DNA of 51,059 bases from an uncultured Clostridia bacterium (GTDB lineage: Bacteria; Bacillota; Dehalobacteriia; UBA4068). The DNA lies in NCBI GenBank assembly GCA_944390945.1, contig CALXRV010000048.1:1-51059 (forward strand), written 5' to 3'. Under the pieces are notes generated by a model that saw only the letters and a program-made list of their open reading frames with translations, ran no database searches and had not been told where the DNA came from. The position numbers and the translations under genes are program-made. Shown here one piece after another: positions 8,776 through 16,008 of the stretch; position 1 is the first letter of the stretch; every line of letters begins with the position of its first letter.

Positions 8776-9654
8776 TCACAGATACTGCTCCGCTACAGCC
8801 GCGAATTCCGCCGTCATCCGTTCGATCACCGGCCGGCGATGCATCCTGCCGCCGCGCTGCTCTCCCAGTTTACCATGATACATCGGGCCGGTGCAGTCTG
8901 CCACCCCAGCTGCCTTGGCCGCTTCGATCTCCTGAATATGGCGGTTGATGGCAGAAGGCATATCCTCCAGCTCTGTCACCATTTCATCCACACCGCCGAG
9001 CCGATAAAAGAAATCCGGACCAGCGGCAAAGACCGGGTTGTTTTCCGCCAGCTGTTCCAGCCGTTCGATATCCAGCTTTGTAATGCGGGAAATACTGGTC
9101 AGCGGCATGACGTGGATCATGGTACCAAATTCCGGCGAAAGGGAAAGAATATGGTCTGCCTGCAGGCCATGGCAAAGAAAAGCGCCGCTGATCGCACGCC
9201 CGATCACCATCGCCACCACCGCATGACCGCAGCGGCGCGCCTCTGCCAGCGCCAGCTGATAGGCGCCGGTCGCCTTGTTCATGCCAAAGATCTCTTCGAT
9301 CTTGCCCGGCGCATTGCCGGGCGTATCCACAATCAACAGCAGCGGCCGTTTCTCACCCGCCGCCTTTTCCGCATCCTGCCGCATCACGGTATAAACGGTC
9401 TTTGCCATTTTATAGGCTTCTTCCATTCCGATCACGCCAAAATAGACGACCGGGAACCGCTCGTTAATCGCCTCTGCATCGTTGGCAATGACGACGATGT
9501 CACGTCCAGCCAGTTTTGCCTCGCCTACCACCGCGCCGGGGCCAAGCTCCGGCGAAAACTCGCTTTCCCCAATCCGGTTTTCCTGAAAGCTGCCGGGATC
9601 CACGATCATATCGATCGCTTCCCGGCCTCTGCCGATCATCATTTCAACTGTCAT
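8776..9654 (-). CDS. madD: malonate decarboxylase carboxyltransferase, gamma-type subunit
   Basis: A 292-residue crotonase-fold protein of the MdcE/MadD family, one half of the carboxyltransferase that moves CO2 from malonyl-ACP to biotin on MadF. The segments VVVIANDAEAIN, LLIVDTPGNAPGK and GRAISGAFLCHGLQADHI fit the family, with glycine-rich oxyanion-type turns. The start follows AAGGAGG by 5 nt. It is 10 nt from madC, its partner subunit, and is cytoplasmic. Confidence 0.92.
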   Translation of the reverse strand: MTVEMMIGRGREAIDMIVDPGSFQENRIGESEFSPELGPGAVVGEAKLAGRDIVVIANDAEAINERFPVVYFGVIGMEEAYKMAKTVYTVMRQDAEKAAGEKRPLLLIVDTPGNAPGKIEEIFGMNKATGAYQLALAEARRCGHAVVAMVIGRAISGAFLCHGLQADHILSLSPEFGTMIHVMPLTSISRITKLDIERLEQLAENNPVFAAGPDFFYRLGGVDEMVTELEDMPSAINRHIQEIEAAKAAGVADCTGPMYHGKLGEQRGGRMHRRPVIERMTAEFAAVAEQYL

Positions 9655-9664
9655 ACTGTCCTCC

Positions 9665-10618
9665 TTAGGGCCTGCGCCTTACCGTGCGGAGAAAGTCGGC
9701 TGTCGTCTGTTCCGGAATCGCCGCCGCATCCGCATTGCCGAAATACGCCCAGACATCACGCGCATCCTGCGGCTGTATCTCGCAGGAAAGCTCAGCCAGG
9801 GCCAGCTGCTCATCAACCAGAGCCTCGCTGCCGATACGGCGGCAGCGGGCAATCTCCGCATAGGGCTGCTGCAATGCACTGGCCAAGGCTGTGCGAAAGG
9901 CGCCGATGCTGTCCTCCACCAACTGGTTACAATCGCGCATGATATACTTATGCTTGCCGCCGGTAGTACGGTAGACCAGCGCTTTATCCGACGCATTGAA
10001 CTCTTCCCGCCCCATCTCTTGCTCGATCACTTCCGGTCCGGTCAAGCCCAGCCGGCCTAATTCGCTCATGATGATGAGATCTGTTGCCGCTGCCACAAAG
10101 CCCATGCCGCCAAAGCAGCCGATCTTACTGCCAATCAGGGCGATCACCGGGAATTTTCCCCGTGCATTCTGGATTTGGTCCATCACTTCGGCATGGGCAA
10201 GCAGGCCTGCATTTGCTTCATGCAGACGCACGCCGCCGGTCTCAAATGAAATCACGACTGCGGGCAGCCGCTCGGCCAAGCTATCCGCACCTTTTGCCGC
10301 CAGCTGCGCATAAGCTTGCTGCGCCAGCTGGAAAATGCCTACCATCTTGGCACCATGCACTTCGCCAACCGCGCCGCCGATGAACCGCCCCTCCTGCGAA
10401 ATAACAAATACCGGGTGTTTCCCGACCCGGCCCACGCCGGTGACAACGCCGTCATCGAACTCAATCGCCTCGCCCAGGGCCGGCAGATGCGGGCTACTCA
10501 TCCGATCCCGCGGACCGGCAAGCTCAGTAAAACTCGCCGCATCGACAATGCCGTTTGCCCGCTCGCGTGCAGTCGCCTCGTAAAAACTTTTTTGTTGTAA
10601 AGCCTGCCAGTCGGTCAT
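9665..10618 (-). CDS. madC: malonate decarboxylase carboxyltransferase, beta-type subunit
   Basis: A 317-residue carboxyltransferase-domain protein (MdcD/MadC family, related to acetyl-CoA carboxylase beta). Clear motifs are FISFETGG-like VVISFETGGVRLHEANAG, GSKIGCFGGMGFVAA and LTGPEVIEQEMGREEF. With MadD it forms the active site that decarboxylates malonyl-S-ACP and passes the carboxyl group to biotin. Its ATG overlaps the madE stop as ATGA, so the two are translationally coupled. Confidence 0.93.
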   Translation of the reverse strand: MTDWQALQQKSFYEATARERANGIVDAASFTELAGPRDRMSSPHLPALGEAIEFDDGVVTGVGRVGKHPVFVISQEGRFIGGAVGEVHGAKMVGIFQLAQQAYAQLAAKGADSLAERLPAVVISFETGGVRLHEANAGLLAHAEVMDQIQNARGKFPVIALIGSKIGCFGGMGFVAAATDLIIMSELGRLGLTGPEVIEQEMGREEFNASDKALVYRTTGGKHKYIMRDCNQLVEDSIGAFRTALASALQQPYAEIARCRRIGSEALVDEQLALAELSCEIQPQDARDVWAYFGNADAAAIPEQTTADFLRTVRRRP

Positions 10619-10941
10619 CCTTCCGCCTCCTTGCGCGCTTCCTTCAGCGCCTGCCGCAGCCGCATCAGCACAACGACTGGCGTCGCGTTATTATCATTGA
10701 TCTCCACGCTGACATCTGCCAGGTTCGTCTCGTTGACAAACCTGCCCAGCACCTGTTCCCATACGCGTTCAAAACCACGTACCGGTGTTACGACCTTAAA
10801 CCGGATTTCCCCGTCCAGCATACAACGTTCAAACATCACTTCCATATCGCCGGAACCAACCACTCCGGAATGCGACCATCCCAGCGGGAAAGGTTGCGGC
10901 TCTGTTGCCCGAAACGTATAATGCAGCTCCTGCAGTGCCAT
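10615..10941 (-). CDS. madE: malonate decarboxylase acyl carrier protein (delta subunit)
   Basis: The product has 108 residues, the expected size. The motif VVGSGDMEV holds Ser30, by family comparison the attachment site for the phosphoribosyl-dephospho-CoA group. This carrier holds the acetyl and malonyl thioesters during the cycle. The start follows GGAGGAG. It lies 27 nt after madA and overlaps madC. MadK, MadG and MadH, which build and acetylate its prosthetic group, are all encoded downstream. Confidence 0.92.
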   Translation of the reverse strand: MALQELHYTFRATEPQPFPLGWSHSGVVGSGDMEVMFERCMLDGEIRFKVVTPVRGFERVWEQVLGRFVNETNLADVSVEINDNNATPVVVLMRLRQALKEARKEAEG

Positions 10942-10968
10942 CTGCTCTCCTCCTTTTCCGCTTCCCGT

Positions 10969-12639
10969 TTACCAGTTATGAAAACGTGCCGGTGGCGTAT
11001 ACAGTCCTTTCGACCAATGCACAAGCTCCCGCATATTTTTGGCTGCCAGCAAGCTGCGGTTGGCACGCGCCGGATCGATGCCAAGATCCTCCGCGGTTTT
11101 AAAAATCCCCCGTTTACGCAGGGCAGCTGTCTCCTGCGGATCCTCCTGCAAACCGATATCCGTATAGCCGGCCACGGCGCGGATCGCGGCCATACGCTCC
11201 TGCATATCCGCACATTTATGCAGATAAGCAATGCCCTCTTCCGTCACGATATGGGTCAGGTCGTCGCTGTAGATCATCACCGGTGGCAGCGCCAGGCCCG
11301 CATTCTTCGCCAGCTGCACCGCATCCAGTTCTTCGACAAAACCAGGTGTCATCTTTTCCCGGAATGTCTCCTGCAGCTGCACGACAAGCCGTTTGCCGCG
11401 CGGCAGACCGCCGGTCATCTCCTGCTGCAAGCCATATTCTTCCCCACAACGCAGCCAGCCGGACGTGGCATGACGACGCCCCCGGGCGTCGCAGCCCATA
11501 TTCGGCGCACCGCCAAAACCAGCGATGCGCGTCGCCGTAGCGGTGCTGCTGTTGCCGTAACGGTCGATCTGCAGCGTACCGCCGATAAAGATATCCAGCG
11601 CATAATGGCCGGCGGTCTGCGCCAGGCAACGGTTGGAACGCATCGTTCCATCCGGACCGATAAAGAAGACATCCGGTCTCGCTTTGACATATTCCTCCAT
11701 CCCCACCTCGCCGCCGAAACAGCAAACCGAGCGCACCCAGCCGGATTCGATCGCCGGGATCAGCGTCGGGTGCGGATTCAGCGCAAAATAAGAACAGATC
11801 TTGCCTTTCAGCCCCAGCTCTTCACCATAGGTGGGCAAGAGCAGCTCGATGGCTGCCGTATCAAAACCGATGCCATGATTCAGGCGCTGCAGGCCATATT
11901 CCGCATAAATACCCTTGATCACCATCATCGCACGCAGAATCTGCGCATCCGTGATCAGCGCCGGGTCGCGCGTGAATAATGGTTCGATATAAAACGGCTG
12001 CGGCGATTGAATAATAAAATCCACCCAGTCTGCCGGGATATCCACCCGTGGCACCTGATCGACGATCTCATTGACCTGCACGATCACAATGCCCTGTTTG
12101 AATTTGGTCGCCTCGACGATCACCGGCGTGTCTTCCGTATTGGCGCCGGTATAAAGATTGCCGTTCCGATCTGCGCTGTAGGCGGCAACCAGCGCCACGC
12201 GCGGCGTGAGGTCGATAAAATAGCGGCCATATAACTCCAGATAGGTATGGATAGCGCCGATCTCCAGCTTTCCTGCGCGCACATATTCCGCCAAGCGGCC
12301 CGCCTGCGGCCCGGAAAAAGAAAAATCCAGCTTCTTGGCAATCCCCTTATCAAACAAATCCAGATGACGATCAAGCGAAAGAACAGACTGTACCATGTGC
12401 AGATCATGCACCTGTGCCGGGTCAACCCGGCACAGGCATCCCGCGAGAAAATCCGCTTGCTTTTGATTATCGCCCTCCAGATTCACCTTATCTCCGGGGC
12501 GCAGCACAGCTTCCAGCAATTTCACCGCGTCTGCCGCCGCCACCTGCTTCCCCGCCTGCACATATGGCGCTGCCGCCGCCAGGCGGGCGCGGGTATCCTG
12601 CAGCAGGCTGTCCCAGGATACGCTCTCTTCTGTAATCAT
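10969..12639 (-). CDS. madA: malonate decarboxylase alpha subunit (acetyl-ACP:malonate ACP transferase)
   Basis: A 556-residue CoA-transferase-fold protein of the MdcA/MadA family. It swaps acetate for malonate on the carrier protein. Recognisable stretches are RPGDKVNLEGDNQKQADFL, FSFSGPQAGRLAEYV, RNGNLYTGANTEDTP, TLQIDRYGNSSTATATRIAG and GFGGAPNMGCDARGRRHAT. The ATG at 12639 follows AAGGAG; ten extra residues upstream are unlikely. The length matches the family. It follows the hutP-like gene by 56 nt. Confidence 0.95.
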   Translation of the reverse strand: MITEESVSWDSLLQDTRARLAAAAPYVQAGKQVAAADAVKLLEAVLRPGDKVNLEGDNQKQADFLAGCLCRVDPAQVHDLHMVQSVLSLDRHLDLFDKGIAKKLDFSFSGPQAGRLAEYVRAGKLEIGAIHTYLELYGRYFIDLTPRVALVAAYSADRNGNLYTGANTEDTPVIVEATKFKQGIVIVQVNEIVDQVPRVDIPADWVDFIIQSPQPFYIEPLFTRDPALITDAQILRAMMVIKGIYAEYGLQRLNHGIGFDTAAIELLLPTYGEELGLKGKICSYFALNPHPTLIPAIESGWVRSVCCFGGEVGMEEYVKARPDVFFIGPDGTMRSNRCLAQTAGHYALDIFIGGTLQIDRYGNSSTATATRIAGFGGAPNMGCDARGRRHATSGWLRCGEEYGLQQEMTGGLPRGKRLVVQLQETFREKMTPGFVEELDAVQLAKNAGLALPPVMIYSDDLTHIVTEEGIAYLHKCADMQERMAAIRAVAGYTDIGLQEDPQETAALRKRGIFKTAEDLGIDPARANRSLLAAKNMRELVHWSKGLYTPPARFHNW

Positions 12640-12695
12640 GGTCTTTTCTCCTTTCTGCAGGCAGTTCACCCTTTCCGCCTGCGCCAGCCGGCTGA

Positions 12696-13148
12696 TCAGG
12701 GCAAATGCATGACGCCCAGGCCGACCCGTTCATGAGAGGAAAAGGAGTGCAGGGAGGATTCGCCGAACATGGCGACCGCCACCCACTCCCGGTTGCATAC
12801 GATTGCGATCTTCACCGCCAGATTTGCCGTGGAAGTCTCGTTGACCAGCAGCCCGCGCTTGGCCTCTTCAGCTGCATGCAGCAGCGCATGGATGGTGCGG
12901 GCGTTTTTTTCGATCAGCCCGGCATTCAGCGCAGCACCGATCACGGCACGCATCGATTTTGCCTGAAAATCTCCGCTGCTGTTGCCACCGGTCTCGGTAA
13001 CCGCACAATGCAAGCCCAATCCGCCTAACGCGGACTTCAATGCTTCTTCCTCAGCCAGCGTACTGCTCAATGCGAGCAGCAACGCATGATAACCAAGTCC
13101 ACGCGCGCCCTCCAGCACCGGCATCACCCGCAGGGTAATGGTATCCAT
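12696..13148 (-). CDS. HutP-family protein, putative RNA-binding antiterminator of the mad operon
   Basis: The product has 150 residues, the size of HutP, the histidine- and Mg-dependent antiterminator of the Bacillus hut operon. The HALLHA segment with His87 and His91 and the C-terminal EWVAVAMFGE...SHERVGLGVMHL segment with His139 line up with the HALYHA and DWIAVSLYG...EHETFGVGINHI segments of Bacillus HutP as I recall them. The three histidines correspond to the Mg ligands His73, His77 and His138. The start follows AAGGGGG. It lies between madB and madA, where no HutP belongs in the classical cluster. The operon leader carries a terminator, which suggests local antitermination. The effector is unknown: malonate, histidine or another metabolite. 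Confidence 0.8.
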   Translation of the reverse strand: MDTITLRVMPVLEGARGLGYHALLLALSSTLAEEEALKSALGGLGLHCAVTETGGNSSGDFQAKSMRAVIGAALNAGLIEKNARTIHALLHAAEEAKRGLLVNETSTANLAVKIAIVCNREWVAVAMFGESSLHSFSSHERVGLGVMHLP

Positions 13149-13185
13149 CAGACAACCCCCTTCTACCCTGCGCGGAGCAGCTGCT

Positions 13186-14394
13186 TCAAGCGGCGAGAAA
13201 GATCGTAGCGATGAACACGCCGGCGGCGATCGCCGAGACGATCACGCCGCAGACATTCGCGCCCATCGCCACCGGCAGGATCATCGCAAAAGGATTTTCC
13301 TCTTCCGCTGCATGCTGCGCCAGCTTGGCCGTTGTCGGCACACAGGAAACGCCGGCCACACCGATGACAGGGTTGAATTGTTTTTTATTTTTCCAATAAA
13401 CGATCCAGCCGCCCAGCAGACCCCCGACCGCTGAAAAAGCAAGCGCGATAATGCCGAGCAGAAGGATTTTACCTACGACCGGATCAAAAATGGTGCCTGC
13501 CTCACAAAGTGTGCCCAATACCAGGCCAAGAAACAACGTGGAAAGGTAGGTGACGGCAGATTCCAACACTTCCTGATAGGGCAGGATCTCCGCCTCTTTG
13601 ATCGCCATACCGAGGAAAAAGGAAAGGATCAGCGGCGCAGCAACCGGTAACAGCAGGCAAAGCAAGGTGCAGATGGCCAGAATGAAGACAAATTTCGCTT
13701 TCTGCGAAACCTCCGGCACATAAGCCTCTACGTCAATGCCACGATATTTTTTCGGCACCAGCAATTTGATAATATAAGGATAGCAGGCATATGTCAAGCT
13801 CAGATAAAGGTAGGCGATAATCGATACCGGAACAAACAGCTCCGGCGCCAACATCAACGAGGTAAACAACACCATCGGCCCATCGGCGCCCCCGATCGTG
13901 GCGACAGAAGCAGCGGCAGCCGGTTCCATGCCGAACAGCTCAACACCGCAGACCAGGGCAACAAAAGTTCCCAGCTCAGCCAGAATGGCGATCAGGATGC
14001 ATGCCCAGGGCCGCGCCAGCAGAAAGCTGATCTCACTGCGTGCGCCGATGCCCATAAAGACCAGGCAGGCGATCAAGCCATTGCTGAAGGTCAGGTTATA
14101 GATCGGCTGCAAAAAATTAACCTGCATGATATCGACCAGTTGCTGTGGGTCAGAAACCAGCGGATCCAGGATAATCGTCCCCAGCTGGCCATCCCCCAAA
14201 AACAGCATTCCGGCATTGACGGCGATCATCCCAATGCCCATCGGTACCATGATCAACGGCTCCAGTTTTCCCCGAAAGCCAAAATAAGCCAGCGCAAAAC
14301 CCAGCAAGATCAGACAAAGGCGCGCGGCTGCCAGCAGCGGGTCGCTAAGAAAAAAGCTGCTGATGCCGGGAAACATCTCAATCCATATCTCCAT
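13186..14394 (-). CDS. madB: sodium-pumping carboxybiotin decarboxylase, MadB (OadB/GcdB family)
   Basis: A 402-residue polytopic membrane protein. It decarboxylates carboxybiotin on MadF and exports sodium ions, so malonate decarboxylation is converted into a sodium gradient. The family hallmark IGGADGPMVLFTS lies at about residues 165-177 and its aspartate is the expected sodium/proton ligand. PVIGVAGVSCVPTTAK and NPFAMILPVAMGANVCGVI mark the second conserved helix pair. About ten helices are visible and the length is typical of the family. The start is next to a run of GGAAGAGG. It lies 47 nt after the 43-residue membrane peptide gene. Confidence 0.95.
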   Translation of the reverse strand: MEIWIEMFPGISSFFLSDPLLAAARLCLILLGFALAYFGFRGKLEPLIMVPMGIGMIAVNAGMLFLGDGQLGTIILDPLVSDPQQLVDIMQVNFLQPIYNLTFSNGLIACLVFMGIGARSEISFLLARPWACILIAILAELGTFVALVCGVELFGMEPAAAASVATIGGADGPMVLFTSLMLAPELFVPVSIIAYLYLSLTYACYPYIIKLLVPKKYRGIDVEAYVPEVSQKAKFVFILAICTLLCLLLPVAAPLILSFFLGMAIKEAEILPYQEVLESAVTYLSTLFLGLVLGTLCEAGTIFDPVVGKILLLGIIALAFSAVGGLLGGWIVYWKNKKQFNPVIGVAGVSCVPTTAKLAQHAAEEENPFAMILPVAMGANVCGVIVSAIAAGVFIATIFLAA

Positions 14395-14441
14395 CTGTTA
14401 ACCTCTTCCTTTCTTCTCGCTTTTCTCGTGGATTCCTGCGT

Positions 14442-14573
14442 TCATGCATCAGAACTGCCATCCTGCCGCCCTCCACCCATCGTGCGGCTGATCCAAACGA
14501 TTACCGCCACGACCAGCAGCGAGATGATTGCGGTCAGGCCATAGGCAAGCAGTGCGTAAAGCGCGATATGCAT
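14442..14573 (-). CDS. 43-residue single-span membrane peptide, first gene of the mad operon
   Basis: This frame is too short for normal ORF calling but well supported. The ATG follows GGAGGTGAACCCAT, a near-perfect ribosome binding site. The peptide has one hydrophobic helix (about residues 4-29, ending VVAVIVWISR) and then a short polar Gly/Asp/Ser tail on the cytoplasmic side. The layout resembles the N-terminal half of OadG-type gamma subunits, small helix proteins that assemble biotin-dependent sodium pumps, but the Pro-rich tail and zinc-binding end of OadG are missing. It is 47 nt upstream of madB. A role as assembly or stability subunit of MadB is inferred. Confidence 0.72.
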   Translation of the reverse strand: MHIALYALLAYGLTAIISLLVVAVIVWISRTMGGGRQDGSSDA

Positions 14574-14602
14574 ATGGGTTCACCTCCATCCACACAGGCC
14601 AT

Positions 14603-14651
14603 AAAAAACAAAAAGAACAGGAGTTGAACAACTGCTCAAACTCTCTGTCCC
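14603..14651 (-). terminator. intrinsic terminator (attenuator) in the mad operon leader
   Basis: In the transcript GGGACAG pairs with CUGUUCU and GAGUU with AACUC, plus two more pairs below an 8-nt loop: about 14 bp with one bulged A and one bulged U. The U tract UUUUGUUUUUU follows at once (14603-14613). It lies about 185 nt downstream of the predicted start of transcription and only 30 nt before the first start codon, so unimpeded transcription would stop before the operon. This is the layout of an attenuator. The HutP-like protein is the obvious candidate to relieve it. Confidence 0.75.
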
Positions 14652-14795
14652 ACATAAACCAACAGCGTAAGCCAATCCACTGTAACAGAAGCCGGTTGAC
14701 CAAAACCAGCCCGTCCCAAAACGAAACTGCCGGGGCAGGAAAAGATGCGGCTTTCCGGCACAGATACCTGCCTGCAGCGGCCAGAAACAGGGGCG

Positions 14796-14835
14796 CTCTC
14801 ATTCGCTCATTCTCATCTTCCCTGCTCCCTCATCT
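14796..14835 (-). promoter_or_regulatory. NAG-triplet-rich 5' end of the mad leader, candidate RNA-binding site
   Basis: The first 40 nt of the predicted transcript are purine-rich and contain eight NAG triplets (GAG, GAG, CAG, AAG, GAG, GAG, GAG, GAG) at intervals of 2 to 8 nt. HutP is known to read NAG triplets in its RNA targets. Spacing is less regular than in the Bacillus hut site, so this is a suggestion only. Confidence 0.35.
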
Positions 14836-14841
14836 TAGATT

Positions 14842-14870
14842 ATCATAACGAATCCTCCCGCACTTGTCAA
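14842..14870 (-). promoter_or_regulatory. promoter of the mad operon
   Basis: TTGACA (14865-14870) and TATGAT (14842-14847) on the minus strand are 17 nt apart. The start of transcription would be near 14835, giving a leader of about 260 nt before the first gene. Confidence 0.82.
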
Positions 14871-14906
14871 GCGACTGCGCAAAAATCTGCCCGGCCGGCC
14901 TATGCT

Positions 14907-15896
14907 TCAACACTGCGTAACCATATCGCCGGCCAACACCGGCTGCGGCAGAGCGGCCCCTTCCTCCTGTAACAGCAGGCAACCCTGCATATCGATACCC
15001 GTCGCAATGCCCTGTTGCGGCGTACCCGCGCCTTGGATCGTCACATATTCACCCAGGCATAATGCATAGGACAACCAGGTTCTCCGAATGCCGGCAAACC
15101 CCTCATGCTGCAGCCGCCGATAATTTTCCACCAGCTGCTGCAGGACTGCTGCCGCAATGCGTGCGCGCAGCAACGGCACGCCGTGATTGAGTTCGCGCAG
15201 AGATACGGCAATGCCGGCAAGCTCAGGCGGCAATTCCTGCTGGTTGACATTCACGCCAATGCCCAGGCTCAGCCAGTCCATCCCGCTTACGCCGGCGGCC
15301 ATCTCCGCACGAATGCCGCATAGCTTGCGGCGCCAATGCGCCGAATCCGCGGCCAGGATGTCATTTGGCCATTTAATGCCAACGTCAAAACCCAGGCCAT
15401 GCAGCGCTTCCGCCACCGCGACAGCGGCAAGCAAGGGGAAAAGCGTAGCCTGTTCCAGCGGCAGCTTGGGCCGCAGCAGCACGGTCATCCAGATTCCTTC
15501 GCCGGCAGGGGAATACCAGGGCCTGGCCAGACGCCCACATCCGGCGCGCTGGCTTTCGCTGAATACCACGGTATATTCCTCGCAGCCCAGCTCTGCCAGA
15601 CGCTGCGCCTCATCCATCGTACTGTCCAATTCCGTATAGGTAAAAATCCGCCAGGGCGCGCCGGCAGGAAGCCACTGCCGGATGGCTGCCGCATTCAGCG
15701 GCGGCGCGGCTTTGGGCAGCAGCCAGCCAAATCCGGGAATATCCCAGACTGCGCAACCGCTGCAGCGCAGCGCAGCCACAGCCTGTCGCACCGCCTGTTG
15801 CGATGTGCCGCAGCGAGCCGCGAGCAGACGGGCATTCCACATCGCGCCACCGCGCAAACAGTTATATACGCGTTTTTGCAGATTCCTGTTTCCCAT
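14907..15896 (-). CDS. birA: biotin-[carboxylase] ligase / biotin repressor BirA (with DNA-binding domain)
   Basis: A 329-residue group II biotin protein ligase. An N-terminal winged helix (about 1-65, including RCGTSQQAVRQAVAAL) precedes the catalytic domain. The latter contains the biotinyl-AMP loop as GCGRLARPW (usually GRGRxGRxW; here the second Gly is Ala) and KWPNDIL and GIGVNVN. It activates biotin with ATP and attaches it to carrier lysines, here surely MadF. The ATG at 15896 has only a weak ribosome binding site. It ends 37 nt before the mad promoter, so carrier and modifying enzyme are neighbours. The winged helix means it may also repress biotin genes elsewhere. Confidence 0.93.
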   Translation of the reverse strand: MGNRNLQKRVYNCLRGGAMWNARLLAARCGTSQQAVRQAVAALRCSGCAVWDIPGFGWLLPKAAPPLNAAAIRQWLPAGAPWRIFTYTELDSTMDEAQRLAELGCEEYTVVFSESQRAGCGRLARPWYSPAGEGIWMTVLLRPKLPLEQATLFPLLAAVAVAEALHGLGFDVGIKWPNDILAADSAHWRRKLCGIRAEMAAGVSGMDWLSLGIGVNVNQQELPPELAGIAVSLRELNHGVPLLRARIAAAVLQQLVENYRRLQHEGFAGIRRTWLSYALCLGEYVTIQGAGTPQQGIATGIDMQGCLLLQEEGAALPQPVLAGDMVTQC

Positions 15897-15964
15897 CAAT
15901 ACGCCTGCCAATTCTATACCACGCCGGCAGCCCGGCTGGCTCCCGGCTTAAAAGAGCGCTGTTG

Positions 15965-16000
15965 CCAAATCTGCTACCAAATCTGCTGCCATCCCTGCTG
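15965..16000. repeat. three tandem 12-bp units
   Basis: CCAAATCTGCTA, CCAAATCTGCTG and CCATCCCTGCTG lie end to end just behind the stop codon of the symporter gene. They read through neither neighbour. No function is evident. Confidence 0.6.
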
Positions 16001-16008
16001 CCGCACGC

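Noticed and set aside
8614-9942. 442-residue plus-strand open frame
   Set aside because: It is antisense across madD and madC, both of which match known families over their full length.
10555-11979. 474-residue plus-strand open frame
   Set aside because: It is antisense to madA and madE, with shadow-type composition.
14449-14802. 117-residue minus-strand frame through the mad leader, a possible leader peptide
   Set aside because: It runs through the terminator and the 43-residue gene, has no ribosome binding site and an unusual Trp/Cys-rich composition. The short gene with GGAGGTG explains the region better.
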